Program-made: the position numbers and the translations under genes | Notes under the pieces: model-generated | What the model saw: only the letters and a program-made list of their open reading frames with translations | Told to the model about the DNA's origin: nothing | Database searches by the model: none | In this document: positions 21,138-31,076 of the stretch, piece by piece | Layout of the letters: each line of letters begins with the position of its first letter | Position numbering within the stretch: position 1 is the stretch's first letter | DNA from: Symsagittifera roscoffensis | Lineage: Eukaryota; Xenacoelomorpha; Acoela; Convolutidae | Assembly (NCBI RefSeq): GCF_963678635.1 | Contig: NC_087063.1 | Location: 14,389,006-14,453,005, forward strand | Length of the DNA stretch: 64,000 nt | Direction of reading: 5' to 3'

Positions 21138-21231
21138 GACGTGTAACAGTTGGAGTGACTGACTACACAAACCCCAAGTCACTAAGACCCAATACACAGA
21201 AAATAAAGGGTTATGGAATCGCACACAAGGG
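21138..21231 (+). CDS. S1 family serine protease, internal exon 1 visible
   Basis: A NAGNAG acceptor (TTTTAGCAG) precedes the exon, so it starts at 21,138 or 21,135. The donor is GG|GTAAGC at 21,232. It encodes RVTVGVTDYTNP and QKIKGYGIAHKG, the segment that in chymotrypsin-fold proteases lies between the catalytic His and Asp (the 'V.VG...N...IHPG' region). It ends with two bases of a codon that are completed exactly by the first base of the exon at 23,140, giving Gly-Trp-Asn, the usual continuation. The product is a secreted or vacuolar endopeptidase. Catalytic His and signal peptide must be encoded upstream and were not found. Confidence 0.75.
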
Positions 21232-21334
21232 GTAAGCCAATTTTATAAAGCTATCTTAATAGAAAAGGTATTGGAATCATTTGAAAAGTCATGCAAAAAA
21301 TTTAAACACCAGGCTTGGTAGAGGGTGAGCCTAT

Positions 21335-21491
21335 CCGATAATTCTTACAAAATAACGATTGATTTTATGTAAACTGACAATTCACAGACCAATTCTGAAG
21401 GAGTCGAAAAGTATCTTTTAGACTCCTTCAGAATTGGTCTGTGAATTGTCAGTTTACATAAAGTCAATCGTTATTTTGTAAGAATTATTGG
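21335..21491 (+). repeat. 157-bp near-perfect palindrome (71-bp arms, 15-nt loop)
   Basis: Left arm 21,335-21,405, loop 21,406-21,420, right arm 21,421-21,491. Only two mismatches are seen in 71 paired positions. The centre of each arm contains GACAATTCACAGACCAATTC or its complement. It lies in the intron between the first two visible protease exons, on the transcribed strand. No target duplication is obvious. Confidence 0.92.
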
Positions 21492-21784
21492 ATTTTGGGT
21501 TTTTGAACCTTCCAGAGACATGCTTATAGGATTTATAGACCATTATTTCAAAAAAGTGCAAGATGAGAAAAAAATATTTAGAAAATGAGCTCTTTTTCCA
21601 TATGCATTTCAAGAATTTTTTTATTATTCGGATTGAAATTTTAGGCTGGAGACGAAGCGGAGCATCGCAAAACTTGCGATATAACAGCAACATTTAAAAA
21701 AAACATCAAAGGCCAAAAAAATGAAAATTTATGAAAAAACTAGGTCAAATAAACTTTCAAATGTCTCGATAGAAGTTCATTCCA

Positions 21785-22345
21785 GATAAACTTGCCACAA
21801 ATTGAATTTTAAATCAGCAACAACGGAACAAAATTTACGAAAAGAAACAAAGCCGACTATCTTTGAGCAGACACAATTTGAGCCGAAAAAAAATGATTCA
21901 GAAAGAACGAAGTTTAAAGTCCCACCTTAAATATCAGGCGACAACAATTGCACTTGCAACTACAATGAAATTTGCTAACAGCATAAGAAAAATCATCAAT
22001 TTAGCAACTAAGCCAAATATTAATTGAGATCAAACCACTTGAATCGAAAAAATATATATATATTTTTTTCAAAATCTCTCAAGTCCCCATTGAAACTAGA
22101 TTAAACAGCATTGCACTTGCAGCTACAATGAAAGCTGCTATGAGCAGAAAAAAATCAGTGATATGGCAACTAAGCCGATCATCTTTGAGCAGACACCAAC
22201 TGAACCGAGAAAAAAGATTTTATGAATTTTTTTTTTAATCTTTCAAGTACCTCCCTGAAATTAGAATGAACAACACTTGAACTTGTAACTACAATAAAAA
22301 CTGTTTACAGCTCAAGCAAAATCCATTGTGGCAATTAAGCCGACA
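21785..22345 (+). repeat. Tandem repeat, ~165-bp unit, about 3 units
   Basis: Recurring blocks are 'gcacttgcaactacaatgaa' (21,950; variants at 22,114 and 22,281), 'aagccgactatctttgagcag' type (21,850; 22,183; 22,341) and 'tcaagt.cc..tgaaa'. Units are diverged. A lone related unit occurs near 53,115-53,250, so this is also a dispersed family. Confidence 0.7.
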
Positions 22346-23139
22346 AAACCTGAGCGAACAAACAAAAAACCAATAAATAATTTTTCTCGTATTTTTTTCT
22401 TCAATTTCCTTGATACTGAAAAAAACCAGCACCGGCAGCGAATCGCACGCCACAACTTAGGGTTCAAAGGAAACTGCTCTAACTCCAGGCCACGGGGAAG
22501 CTGCCTGGAAGATGTTTGAAGAAGAAAAGAAGAAAATTGAAAAGAAGTCAGCTGCATTGTCAGCAAGTGATCCAAGTGATTTTGTTTAACTAGTTGTTAA
22601 CTAGAAAAAAAGTCAGTTTTTCAGTTTGATAATGCTTGCTAATCGCAAGCGTAAATATCATTCATATCAAATTTTTTGATATGCTAAAAGATTGTAAACT
22701 TTTTTGTATTTGTGAAAAGTTGTTTCAAGCAGTAAGTTTTGTTAGCCCTTCGCTTTTCGTTCAAGCTCAAAATGCTAGTTTTGAGAAAAAGTTTAACGTC
22801 TAAATTCCGTTTTTTATTCAAGACGTCTAACCTGCTCAATGTATGATCGGCCAAAAAAATTAAATAAGCATCTGAGGAAAGAGTTGTTTGATCAATTAGA
22901 ATCAGTTTTATCGTGAGTTCATTATGGAAATAATCATTTTTAAGGAGGAGATAATCGATTTTATGGTCTAAACTTGTAAGTCGAAACAATAATGAATTAC
23001 AACGAGAATTTTCTGGTCAAGTTTTCCATTACAGTTGGTTTCTATCCATAAGACACTGCAACGAGAGAGCTAACAATAAAAGGGGCTGTTATTTCAATGA
23101 CAAGCCCTTATTCTACTATTACTTTTTCGTTGAATTCAG
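22346..23139 (+). other. Protease intron, no gene
   Basis: It contains a GC-richer patch at 22,420-22,515 (around 'gcacgccacaacttaggg') with open frames on both strands but no consistent splice sites. It is likely a decayed short repeat. The remainder is AT-rich. Confidence 0.45.
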
Positions 23140-23326
23140 GTGGAATGATTACACCAAACAAGATGACATAGCAATTGTGCGACTGGAACAGCGTGTCAGT
23201 GAAGATCGAGTGATTCAAATTTGCCATCAAAACTACGAGCGAAAGGTGATAGCAGTTTGCGGAACGGGCACGATCAACGGATACTACGACAAATACCCTT
23301 CAGTACTCCAAGAAGCCCAATTTCGA
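23140..23326 (+). CDS. S1 family serine protease, internal exon 2 (catalytic Asp)
   Basis: Acceptor GAATTCAG at 23,139; donor CGA|GTATTT at 23,327. It encodes WNDYTKQDDIAIVRL, the canonical D-I-A-x-x-x-L block with the catalytic Asp, then a conserved Cys, AVCGTGTINGYY in the position of the usual CGWG block, and SVLQEAQFR before the next exon. Trp of CGWG is replaced by Thr. The exon ends in phase 0 and joins exactly to the exon at 35,674. The intron so defined is 12,347 bases and contains repeat D plus an entire BEL/Pao element. Confidence 0.85.
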
Positions 23327-23599
23327 GTATTTAAAAAAATCTTTTGATTTATAACCCTAACCCATTCTTCAAACTACTAGCCTCCCAAATGAAAGAGATC
23401 TTTGCTAATTTAGAAAAACATCTAACTTTTAGCTTTCATCTTCTAAAAAATGTTTAAAATTAGGTACTAAACTGATTGCTTATCTGGTAAAAAAAATGTG
23501 TTCAAGGTGTAAGTTTGGGGAATCTGCCTCAACTAAGAGTTCCCTAATTATTCAAATCAATGAGGGCCAAGATCACTCAAATAATCGCTTACAAGTTAT

Positions 23600-25122
23600 T
23601 TGTGGTGGTTCTATGATAAGTTCCTGTGAAAATTGCTAGCCCCGCGTAAATCTCTCGCTCTTTAGCTGTTACTCTCACTTCTTTTCAATTGTCAATCAAA
23701 AACGCGCGGAAAAAAAGAGCCCGCGAAGTTATATTCAGTCAACACGCGTAACACGTAAAGTAAATCAGGTTAATGGAATTATCAGCTAATGACAAAATAA
23801 TTTGCTACAGCTCGTAATAAGGAATTAACTCTGGTTTAATAAAATAACGATCTCACAGTTGAATTTGAGATGGATTCTCCTAACTCGGTTGTCTCTTAAG
23901 TAACACACAAATTCAATCTCTAAAATTAACCGTTTTCTCAGACTTCTAGAATAGGTTCCCACTTCGATCTGTACCCAGATTAACAGTCAGGCTACACAAG
24001 CACTTAGTGTTAATCTTTCAAAACTTGCGATCAGAACTATCAACTTCTCTCGATTTTGGTTAATTTTTCTCTGTTCAGAAATCAGCGTAACAATCCCCCC
24101 GCAGGTATGTCTATTTGTACACCGTTATAGTTAAATATACCCCCTCCCAAAAAAATCCCGACATTCACTGCGGTTCATTTCACGTTCGTCCTGTAAGCTA
24201 AAGGTTCCCTTAGGTACACCGGTTCTAAAGGCTAATCTCCCAGTGGCTATTCAGATCGCTTCAATTAAACATAACGTCTAACTGAACTTCAGCTAGAGTT
24301 CACGTTTAAATCGCAGCAATCCCAAAGTTTTTAATTGGTTTATCCCACACATATTTCTGCCCCCCCAAAGGTAAGGAACCCACGAATCCGCTTAAGTCCC
24401 TAATCATAGAGGTCTAAAAAATCTGACCTGTGATCTATTCCAATATCAATCGCCTAGCCCTTAAGGAAAAACCGTTCTACCTCCTGGGGTCCGATCAAGC
24501 CAATGAAAACTCCACAGAAGCTAATAAAATATCCTGTCCCTCCATATTACTCTGATGAATTAGCTCCCATTCCTTCTGCGCCTGTGCACCAAAAACTCTG
24601 TGACTACTTCGGCACCACTTTCAAATATCTACTCCTAGTCTAATAGTCAAGCTAAGGCTGACCCTAGTATTTACTAATTCCCTTCTTGTTAATTCGGAAA
24701 TTTTATAATATTTTTTATAAAAGACAGGATTTTCAATTAACTTTTTCCGATCCCGTATCCAAGTTTTTCCTAGTCCCTCACGCATAAGTGAGTGCCGTTC
24801 TTGTCCCCCTCAGCTCAAGATACTCATGGAGAATCAGCACTGTCGTTAGGTACTTTTTCGTGTAATTCCGAGCCATTCGGGAGTTAACCGTTCCAAGGGT
24901 CACATAAGGTGTTACCAGAGGTCAAGCAGAAGTCAATGAGTTCAGAGCCGGGTGGGGGTTCCACCTGCCAAGTTCCATCCAAACCCGATTACTACTCCCC
25001 AAGTGATCACTTTTCAAAGGCTCATTATCCTTTTCCGGGGTTTGGTTTTTAACACCGGAAGGAGCCAATGGAGAGGGTTTGTTCACTAGACGTCTTTTTC
25101 CCGGGCTTGGGTCTACTACACG
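23600..25122 (+). repeat. Repeat D, copy 1, left part (split by the BEL element)
   Basis: This stretch and 34,792-35,340 together match 46,390-48,590. Left-part matches include 'attaactctggtt' and a block around 'ccgattactactccccaag' (copy 2: 'ccgattaatacttcccag'). It is GC-richer than surrounding DNA, T/C-rich on the + strand and without long ORFs. It is of unknown class, perhaps the remains of a retroelement non-coding region. The left limit is approximate. Confidence 0.6.
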
Positions 25123-25579
25123 TGTTGCAACGCAAATGTAGAGTATAGAGGCATGTAAAACAGAGTATAAATGCAAATAAAAACAAGCACAGTTGGCCGA
25201 GCGGCCTAAGCTAACGTATCGACTATAAAAAATTTCCAGTTGACCTAGGTTCGAATCGCCCACCTGCCCATGTATTAATATACAGAAAACGGGGATTATA
25301 TCCTATTTTAACTGTTTTTTTTCTAATTCGGTTCAGCCTCGATGAAGGCTGACTGTCAAAGAGAGCAATTTGTCTCAAGGACAATACCGACCGGTTCTTG
25401 TGGCTAGCTTGCGCCAATTCGTTTATTGAAGCTGATTATTGGTGAATTTATGACCTTGTTTTACAGCAGATTTTGGATGATATTATCAATATTGTGTATG
25501 AGTTTTGTATTGCCAAAAATACGAATTTATTATTGATTTTTCGGTTTTAAATTCATCCTGCGGAGATTTATTGAGTACA
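25123..25579 (+). repeat. 5' LTR of the BEL/Pao element
   Basis: It begins TGTTGCAACGCAAATG and ends ...GAGTACA, matching 34,333-34,791. It contains a TATA-like box (TATAAATG near 25,165), a tRNA-like stretch at 25,190-25,270, and polyadenylation-like A/T-rich sequence downstream. Confidence 0.9.
25190..25270 (+). promoter_or_regulatory. tRNA-like segment with A and B boxes inside the LTR
   Basis: TGGCCGAGCGG (25,194-25,204) is a perfect RNA polymerase III A box of the class II tRNA type, followed by CCTAAG as in tRNA-Leu/Ser. GGTTCGAATCG (25,248-25,258) is a B box with one mismatch. It lies about 25-30 bases after the TATA-like box, where the RNA start is expected. The 3' LTR keeps the B box perfectly (GGTTCAAGTCC, 34,459-34,469) but has a damaged A box. 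The acceptor stem does not pair well, so this is not a functional tRNA gene. Confidence 0.65.
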
Positions 25580-25583
25580 ATTT

Positions 25584-25605
25584 TGGCGTCCCACATGGGA
25601 TCGAA
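25584..25605 (+). other. Primer-binding site of the BEL/Pao element
   Basis: TGGCGTCCCACATGGGATCG starts four bases after the LTR. It is the complement of a tRNA 3' end finishing in CCA with a TTCGATC T-loop. The tRNA identity was not determined. Confidence 0.75.
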
Positions 25606-25639
25606 ACAAAGAGAAGTTGTACTGTTTTCCGAGCAGTTA

Positions 25640-25905
25640 CCAGTTGGCCGAGTGTCCAGTTGGCCCCGAGTTTCCAGTTGGCCCCGATCGTCCAGTTGGC
25701 CCCAAGTGTCCAGTTGGCCCCAAGTGTCCAGTTGGCCCCGAGTGTCCAGTTGACTACGAGTGTCCAGTTGGCCCCGAGTGTCAGTTGGCTCCGAGTGTCA
25801 GTTGGCTCCGAGTGTCCAGTTGACCCCGAGTGTCCAGTTGACCCCGAGTGTACAGTTGGCCCGAGTTTCCAGTTGGTCGAGTGTCCAATTGTTCGAGTGT
25901 TCAAA
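25640..25905 (+). repeat. Minisatellite, 18-bp unit, ~15 copies
   Basis: The consensus unit is TCCAGTTGGCCCCGAGTG with point variants and occasional 1-2 base losses. It lies in the BEL leader directly after the primer-binding site. The unit length is a multiple of three and the unit lacks stops in several frames, so open frames on both strands here follow from the repeat and are not evidence of protein. Confidence 0.9.
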
Positions 25906-25967
25906 TAGCCGAAAGTCGTCAATGTTTGCAGTTGGCAGAGCTGTACGAAATCAGTTGGCCGGAATTC

Positions 25968-26262
25968 GTCTGTTGCGGATTGCAGAGTGTCTGTAGCGGA
26001 TTGCAGAGGGTCTGTAGCGGATTGTAGAGTGTCTGTTGTGGATTGTAGAGGGTCTGTAGCGGATTGCAGGGCATCTGTTGCGGATTGCAGAGTGTCTGTA
26101 GCGGATTGCAGAGAGTATGTTGCGGATTGTAGTATCTGTTGCGGATTGCAGAGGGTCTGTAGCGGGTTGCAGAGCGTCTGTTGCGGATTGCAGAGTGTCT
26201 GTAGAGAACTTCAGAGGGTCTGTAGCGGATTGCACAGCATCTGTTGCGGATTGCAGAGAGCG
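25968..26262 (+). repeat. Minisatellite, 21-bp unit, ~14 copies
   Basis: The unit is close to TCTGTAGCGGATTGCAGAGG, with alternating 'gtagcgg' and 'gttgcgg' forms suggesting a higher-order 42-bp unit. It follows the 18-bp array after about 60 bases. Again a multiple of three and stop-free in several frames. Confidence 0.9.
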
Positions 26263-26712
26263 TCCGTGCCGTGTAAGACCGGTGACCGCCCAATCTTCAA
26301 AACTGTAAGACTCGATAAACTTTTAAAACTTTCCATTTCTGCTATAAAAACTTATACGATGTCTTTTGTGGTTGAATTTTTCCCGCAAGCTGGCACCCGG
26401 TAATTTTTTTCAATACCCAAAATTTTTGGACAGTTCCGTTGAACTGAAATATCTTACAGTCGGTACATAGACAAACTGACTTGACATTTTTTTTCTCGAT
26501 ACCAAAAATTTTTGGATATATGTGAACAAAATATTAATCCGTGAAACTGAAACAGACAAGAGGTACTGAGCTAGTTTTTTGGAATGGTTTCTGACTCGAA
26601 CCTGCTGACCAAAATTTTCCAAAAAAAAATTGAGAAAAAAGTAAAAAAGTGCCAAAAATCCTCAAAATGTCTCCAGAATTCTGCGAAACTGTGATGTAAA
26701 ATGACACCAACC

Positions 26713-27069
26713 TTATGTTAAGTGGTCTGGTAGCGGAATATCAGGCAAATTAATTTGAGATTTTTCATCCTCATGTTTCTTCCGCGTCTGTTGTTGGAAC
26801 TTAATCAACTTGCCTGATCCCCCACCCACCTTTGGTGAAACTGAAAGCCAGTTCGCTTCAAGTGAATCAAAGCCGTTTCTGCCCGTCCGGTTATTGCTCT
26901 CTTTGCGTGACAGAAATGTTATTTGGCCGGGTACGGTGATATTAAGTGAGTTAAGTTGAGTTCTTTCATCCTCAGGTTTACTCCGTGTGAGTTGTTGGAG
27001 TTCAACAGACCAACCTAATTTTCCAACCCCATTGGTACTTAAGCGTAACATAGCCGTCGCATGAGTCAC
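26713..27069 (-). CDS. Antisense 118-residue frame with an internal 67-residue duplication
   Basis: Minus-strand frame from ATG 27,069 to a stop at 26,713. Residues ~23-51 (ELQQLTRSKPEDERTQLN...) are repeated at ~90-118 (KFQQQTRKKHEDEKSQIN...). Differences are mostly conservative: Arg/Lys, Thr/Ser, Leu/Ile. Stops interrupt the same DNA on the plus strand. It may be a real antisense protein, or simply an old 201-bp duplication in the BEL leader that happens to be open. I recognise no family. Confidence 0.3.
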   Translation of the reverse strand: MTHATAMLRLSTNGVGKLGWSVELQQLTRSKPEDERTQLNSLNITVPGQITFLSRKESNNRTGRNGFDSLEANWLSVSPKVGGGSGKLIKFQQQTRKKHEDEKSQINLPDIPLPDHLT

Positions 27070-27073
27070 TTAA

Positions 27074-27691
27074 GTGTATGGTATTCATTCTAGGAGCACA
27101 AGCGCGTCCCAGAAGCGCGTAAAAGATACTTGCTTTACAAAGCCAGGTTTAAGTTTGAACTTTAACGCTAGGGACTCTCAGAAAACAATACAGTACTACC
27201 TTCATCACTACTTGTCTCACCGTAATGACCTTCTAATTTGGCACGACGCCATTAAAAACTCGATAAGTAGGCATCGCAGCAACAATAAGTGCAAGCTGAG
27301 TAAAGAGCAACTTGTCAATTTGTTATTAAAGTATAGGACAAACATTTGTGCGATTGTATACTGTAGACGGAACAGAACCGAGGATATAGAGGAAAGTTTA
27401 GGTTCAACAGGTAATCTCATTCTGAACGTGGACAAAGACTTTATCTCTAAGCGTAAGGCTAAGGACCAGGTACCAACTGAGAAGTACAAAGAGCTTCATT
27501 AGCCTCCTTCCCTTGAGTTAAAGACTCTCCTCCTTCTAAGGCGTTATAGCGCTAATCTTGATATCTTTAAGACGCGTAAGAAGCGGAACCGCTTGATACT
27601 CAAAGCTCGAAAAATTATCAAAAACAGGCTTCAGGCAGAAGCTTTGAGACGTCAAGTTCCCCCATCTTGTAAGCCTAAGTTGATATATTAA
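27074..27691 (+). pseudogene. Extra ORF between BEL leader and gag, one internal stop
   Basis: One frame from about 27,074 to TAA 27,691, broken only by TAG at 27,500-27,502; about 205 codons. Notable blocks are LLIWHDAIKNSIS, AIVYCRRN, GNLILNVDKDFISKRK and, after the stop, LELKTLLLLRR followed by a basic tail. It is not a usual BEL/Pao component and precedes the gag start. The alternation of hydrophobic strands with WHD and 'VYC' blocks hints at a small alpha/beta (SGNH- or Rossmann-like) fold. This is an impression only. Confidence 0.45.
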
Positions 27692-27777
27692 TGCAAATTT
27701 AATTACGTACCAAAACAGTATCTCTTTGGTTTTCTCTTTGGTGAACATCCGTCAAACATTGTCAAATTGTAAAAAAC

Positions 27778-30131
27778 ATGGACAAAAAATTCCAGAGTAA
27801 GATAAGCAAGTTATTTGAAACCCGTCTAAATCTAAAAAATGAGCTGCTTAAAGGTCACTCATCATTACTTGAGTACATTGAGAAAAATAGTCGCACCACA
27901 AAAAATAATAATGGTGTTTACAAATGTAAAATTGCTTTGGAAAGAGCTGTTGACGTCAATGAGCAAATAATTGGGTTAGCGAAAAAAAACGGAAAACCTT
28001 GAAAAAATTATTGCTCAGCAAAAAGTTTGGCTTAAGAAAGTAACCGACATGAACGATAAAGTAATGCATGAAGCTCACACTTGCAAGATGAGCCTTGAAC
28101 CTTCGTCATTTTCAGCAGCCGGCATTACAGGGAGCGAAGGAGCTTTACAACAAACTATGTCTGAGACATCCTCACGCTCGCACAAAACAAGGGATTCAGA
28201 AGCACGAGTATCTGAAAACAGGTCTAATGTCTATAATAAGTCTAAGGATAATAGAAAGCTTGACTCAAACAGGTCTGATAAATCTGCTTCCTTTCGCCAT
28301 ACGTCGACTGTTCGCACTATGTCATCAAGTGAGAAACGGCATGAGTTAGCTTTAGTAAGCGACGCCACGAGGAGCTGCAAAGGCAGTATCAAGTATCTAT
28401 TAGACTTAAAGAGCAAGAGAACCGTCTTAAAGTCGAACAAAATCAGCTGGAACTAGATCAATTGGCTTAAATCATAAAAAGCAACTAATTGAAATGGAAA
28501 TGAAAGCGTCTGAACTTGAGGAGAAATCATTTGAGGTTAGCGAGAAGGTAGCGGAAAGTAACTCGACAGGAGTAAGTCAACCTATTTCAAAAGTAGCAAC
28601 CGATAGGACTAATGATTGGATAGTTTCTGTTAGTTCACAGGCACCTCCTGACGGTGCTAGTTCACTATTTTTGCTGGCCTTCACTCCTGTGCCAATTTCG
28701 TCAGAACCGACGACTTCCTCCAACCTCACTCATGCCATTCGCACCATTAATACTCATAACCATGATTCTACAGCATTGAGTGACACTGGAACCTGTAGTC
28801 AAGGACAACGGGATATGCCTCAATTTGGTAGTGCAAGCCTTTTGCCATTGCAAGCTTCTGTTCCATCTGTTCCATTCCCAGTTAACAATATGCATTCTAG
28901 TGCACACGTGTTACCACCACCGTCTGTTGTTCCTTTACAAACATAACTAATGGAGTTTTGTCATCGGGCAACCGGAATCATTACCTGTCCAATGTTAACG
29001 GCACAACCCGGTTCTAGTTTTGTTTCTTTGTCATCTGCAATTGCTGGTGGTGGCTTCTCATCTACTTGAGTAAACCCACCGCCGGTTTTCTTTTCGGCAC
29101 CTAAATGCCATGCAGCGCCAGTTCAGCATAATAATCCCTTTGTACGGCATACTGTGTCACCTAAAATCAACGATTACTACACAAGGGATGCAAACTTATG
29201 GCGACTGGCAGCTACAACTCCAATCGTCACGCCTGCTCAGTGTTGTAATGCTGGGAACATTTTTTCCAATGGGACAACTGTTGCCCCACCGTGAAACACC
29301 GCCGCCCCGTACACTAGTGGTGGGACTGTGTATTTTAATTCTCCGCCAGCTCATCCCCAACATGTTCAGCATTTTGTCAATTATACTAATACTTGTTATC
29401 AGCCAAACAACGAAGACTACGCACCGTCTTCCGCTTATTCGAACCAAGGTTGCTCGTCAGATCGACATCCCTCCGCTCGGCAACTGGCGGAATTATTGAT
29501 ACATAGCCGCAAAGATCATCTTCCTGAATAGAAGTTAGCCCAGTTTGACTGCAACACATTAAACTGGCACGAATGGTTTGGTCAGTTTAAGTCAACCGTT
29601 GATTTCGCTACTCTCACCGATGATACAAAACTGACATACTTAAAAACACTTGTCACAGACAAAGCAAAAATTGCAATTGCTGAATTTAGTTATCGTGGCG
29701 TTATGTACAAGGATGCCTTGGTCACCTTGCAACGGAAATTTGGGCAACCACACGCAATTGTGTGCGCGCATATTGATAAACTGAGTACCTTTCATTCACT
29801 CAAGATGCAAAATTCGGAAAATGTCATCAGTTTCTCTTCTGCCTTATCTGGCCTCGTAGCAGTTTTCAAATCATTGTCATTCAACGATGATCTAAAGAGT
29901 GTTAACCTGTTAAAACAAGCTGTTAGTAAACTTCCGCCTAACCTCAAGGAAGCTTGGTCAATGCATACTGTTATGCATAATTGGCAGCGACCAGCACTCT
30001 TAGACTTAAATAACTGGTTGAAAGAACAATCCGAGAGGCATGAAAGGTTACGTGTACTTAACTCTAAGGCAAAAACTAGGAACCAGTTAAGCCACAAACA
30101 ACCAAAGTTTTTGCAGCAAACACCAAGGTAA
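27778..30131 (+). pseudogene. gag: BEL/Pao gag, several frameshifts
   Basis: ATG 27,778 opens a coiled-coil-like N-terminal region (MDKKFQSKISKLFETR...). This continues through several frame changes across a Ser/Thr/Asn-rich middle (28,049-29,100). The recognisable part is 29,530-30,130: FDCNTLNWHEWFGQF, DDTKLTYLKTLV and AHIDKLSTFHSL, the DUF1759-type capsid region of BEL/Pao Gag. A zinc-knuckle-like Cys/His stretch follows at about 30,160-30,310 in other frames (C..H.LW.C, LCFACLNGN). It would package the element RNA; not functional as written. Confidence 0.75.
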
Positions 30132-30317
30132 CTAGTAAAGCACAGGATTAGTCTAAGTTTCCGCCGTGCGTTTTAAAAAAGGTAGTCACGCATTGTGGAG
30201 CTGTGCCGATTTCAAGGAAAAGAATGCTACTCAGTGAGAAAAACACGTAGCTGAACAGAAACTTTGCTTCGCTTGCCTCAATGGCAATAATAGTTTCCGG
30301 TAATTTTGTAGAGCTAA

Positions 30318-31070
30318 ATGGGCCCGAAGCCAGAGTGCGATAGCACTTTTAATGTCTTGCTCCATGGAGCCGAAGAAATATTTCCTCGGAAGGAAAATTC
30401 AAATGTCTCAAATAATCCTGGAAGAAACAAATCCAAGGAGAATACTAACACTTCCACTCATGCCGCTGTTAGTGATGTACATGACATTGAATCGTCTAAA
30501 GGATTGTTGCTAATTGCAACACTTGGTGTATCCTCGGTTGTAATCAGTCTCCTGACGTTGGATCATTGTGATAGTGGATCGACTCACTCTTCGGTGTCTT
30601 CGTCACTCGTTAACCGTCTCGGCTTAGTAGAGGAGCCTGTTAACTTGTCAATTAGTGGTTTCAATTCAACCACCGTCATTGAGACTCAGAGTGTCAAGTT
30701 TACAGTTTCCTCCGAGCCAAAAAATAGTGACTTCGTGTTTTCTCTGTGTGCATATGTTAAAGACAATATTCGGATTCATTCCGACTTAATCAAAATTGCA
30801 GATTTGCATAATAAATATCCACAATTAGCACCTATTAGGCCCACTCAATATACTTATGAGGATGTTGAAATTATTATAGGACAAGACTACTACCACGCCG
30901 TTAGACCCATTGAGTTTATCTTGGGAGATGATAAAAATTCACCGTGTTCCGTTCGCCTACCGATAGGTTGGGTCATAAGTGGTCCGTTGCCGTCGTCAAT
31001 TGTTTCTACTTCTTTGTGTTTCAAGTGTACTTTTGAAGATTCTTCTCTGACCGACCAGATAAAATCCTGA
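30318..31070 (+). pseudogene. BEL/Pao protease region (DUF1758/A17 type)
   Basis: A 250-codon frame. In LLLIATLGVSS, then LLTLDHCDSGSTHSSVS, the D-S-G-S-x-x-S block matches the aspartic-protease-like region of Pao elements. SLVNRLGL and a later PIRPTQYTYEDVEIIIGQDYY (the '.+.+LIG.D' block, split here) follow. GWVISGPLP ends the domain. This frame stops just before the RT frame. Confidence 0.75.
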
Positions 31071-31076
31071 TACGAG

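Noticed and set aside
22312-22575. Open frames on both strands around 'gcacgccacaacttaggg'
   Set aside because: No consistent splice context and not in phase with the protease exons. Probably a decayed repeat.
25530-26403. Several long overlapping open frames on both strands
   Set aside because: They are products of the 18-bp and 21-bp minisatellites, whose units are multiples of three and lack stops.
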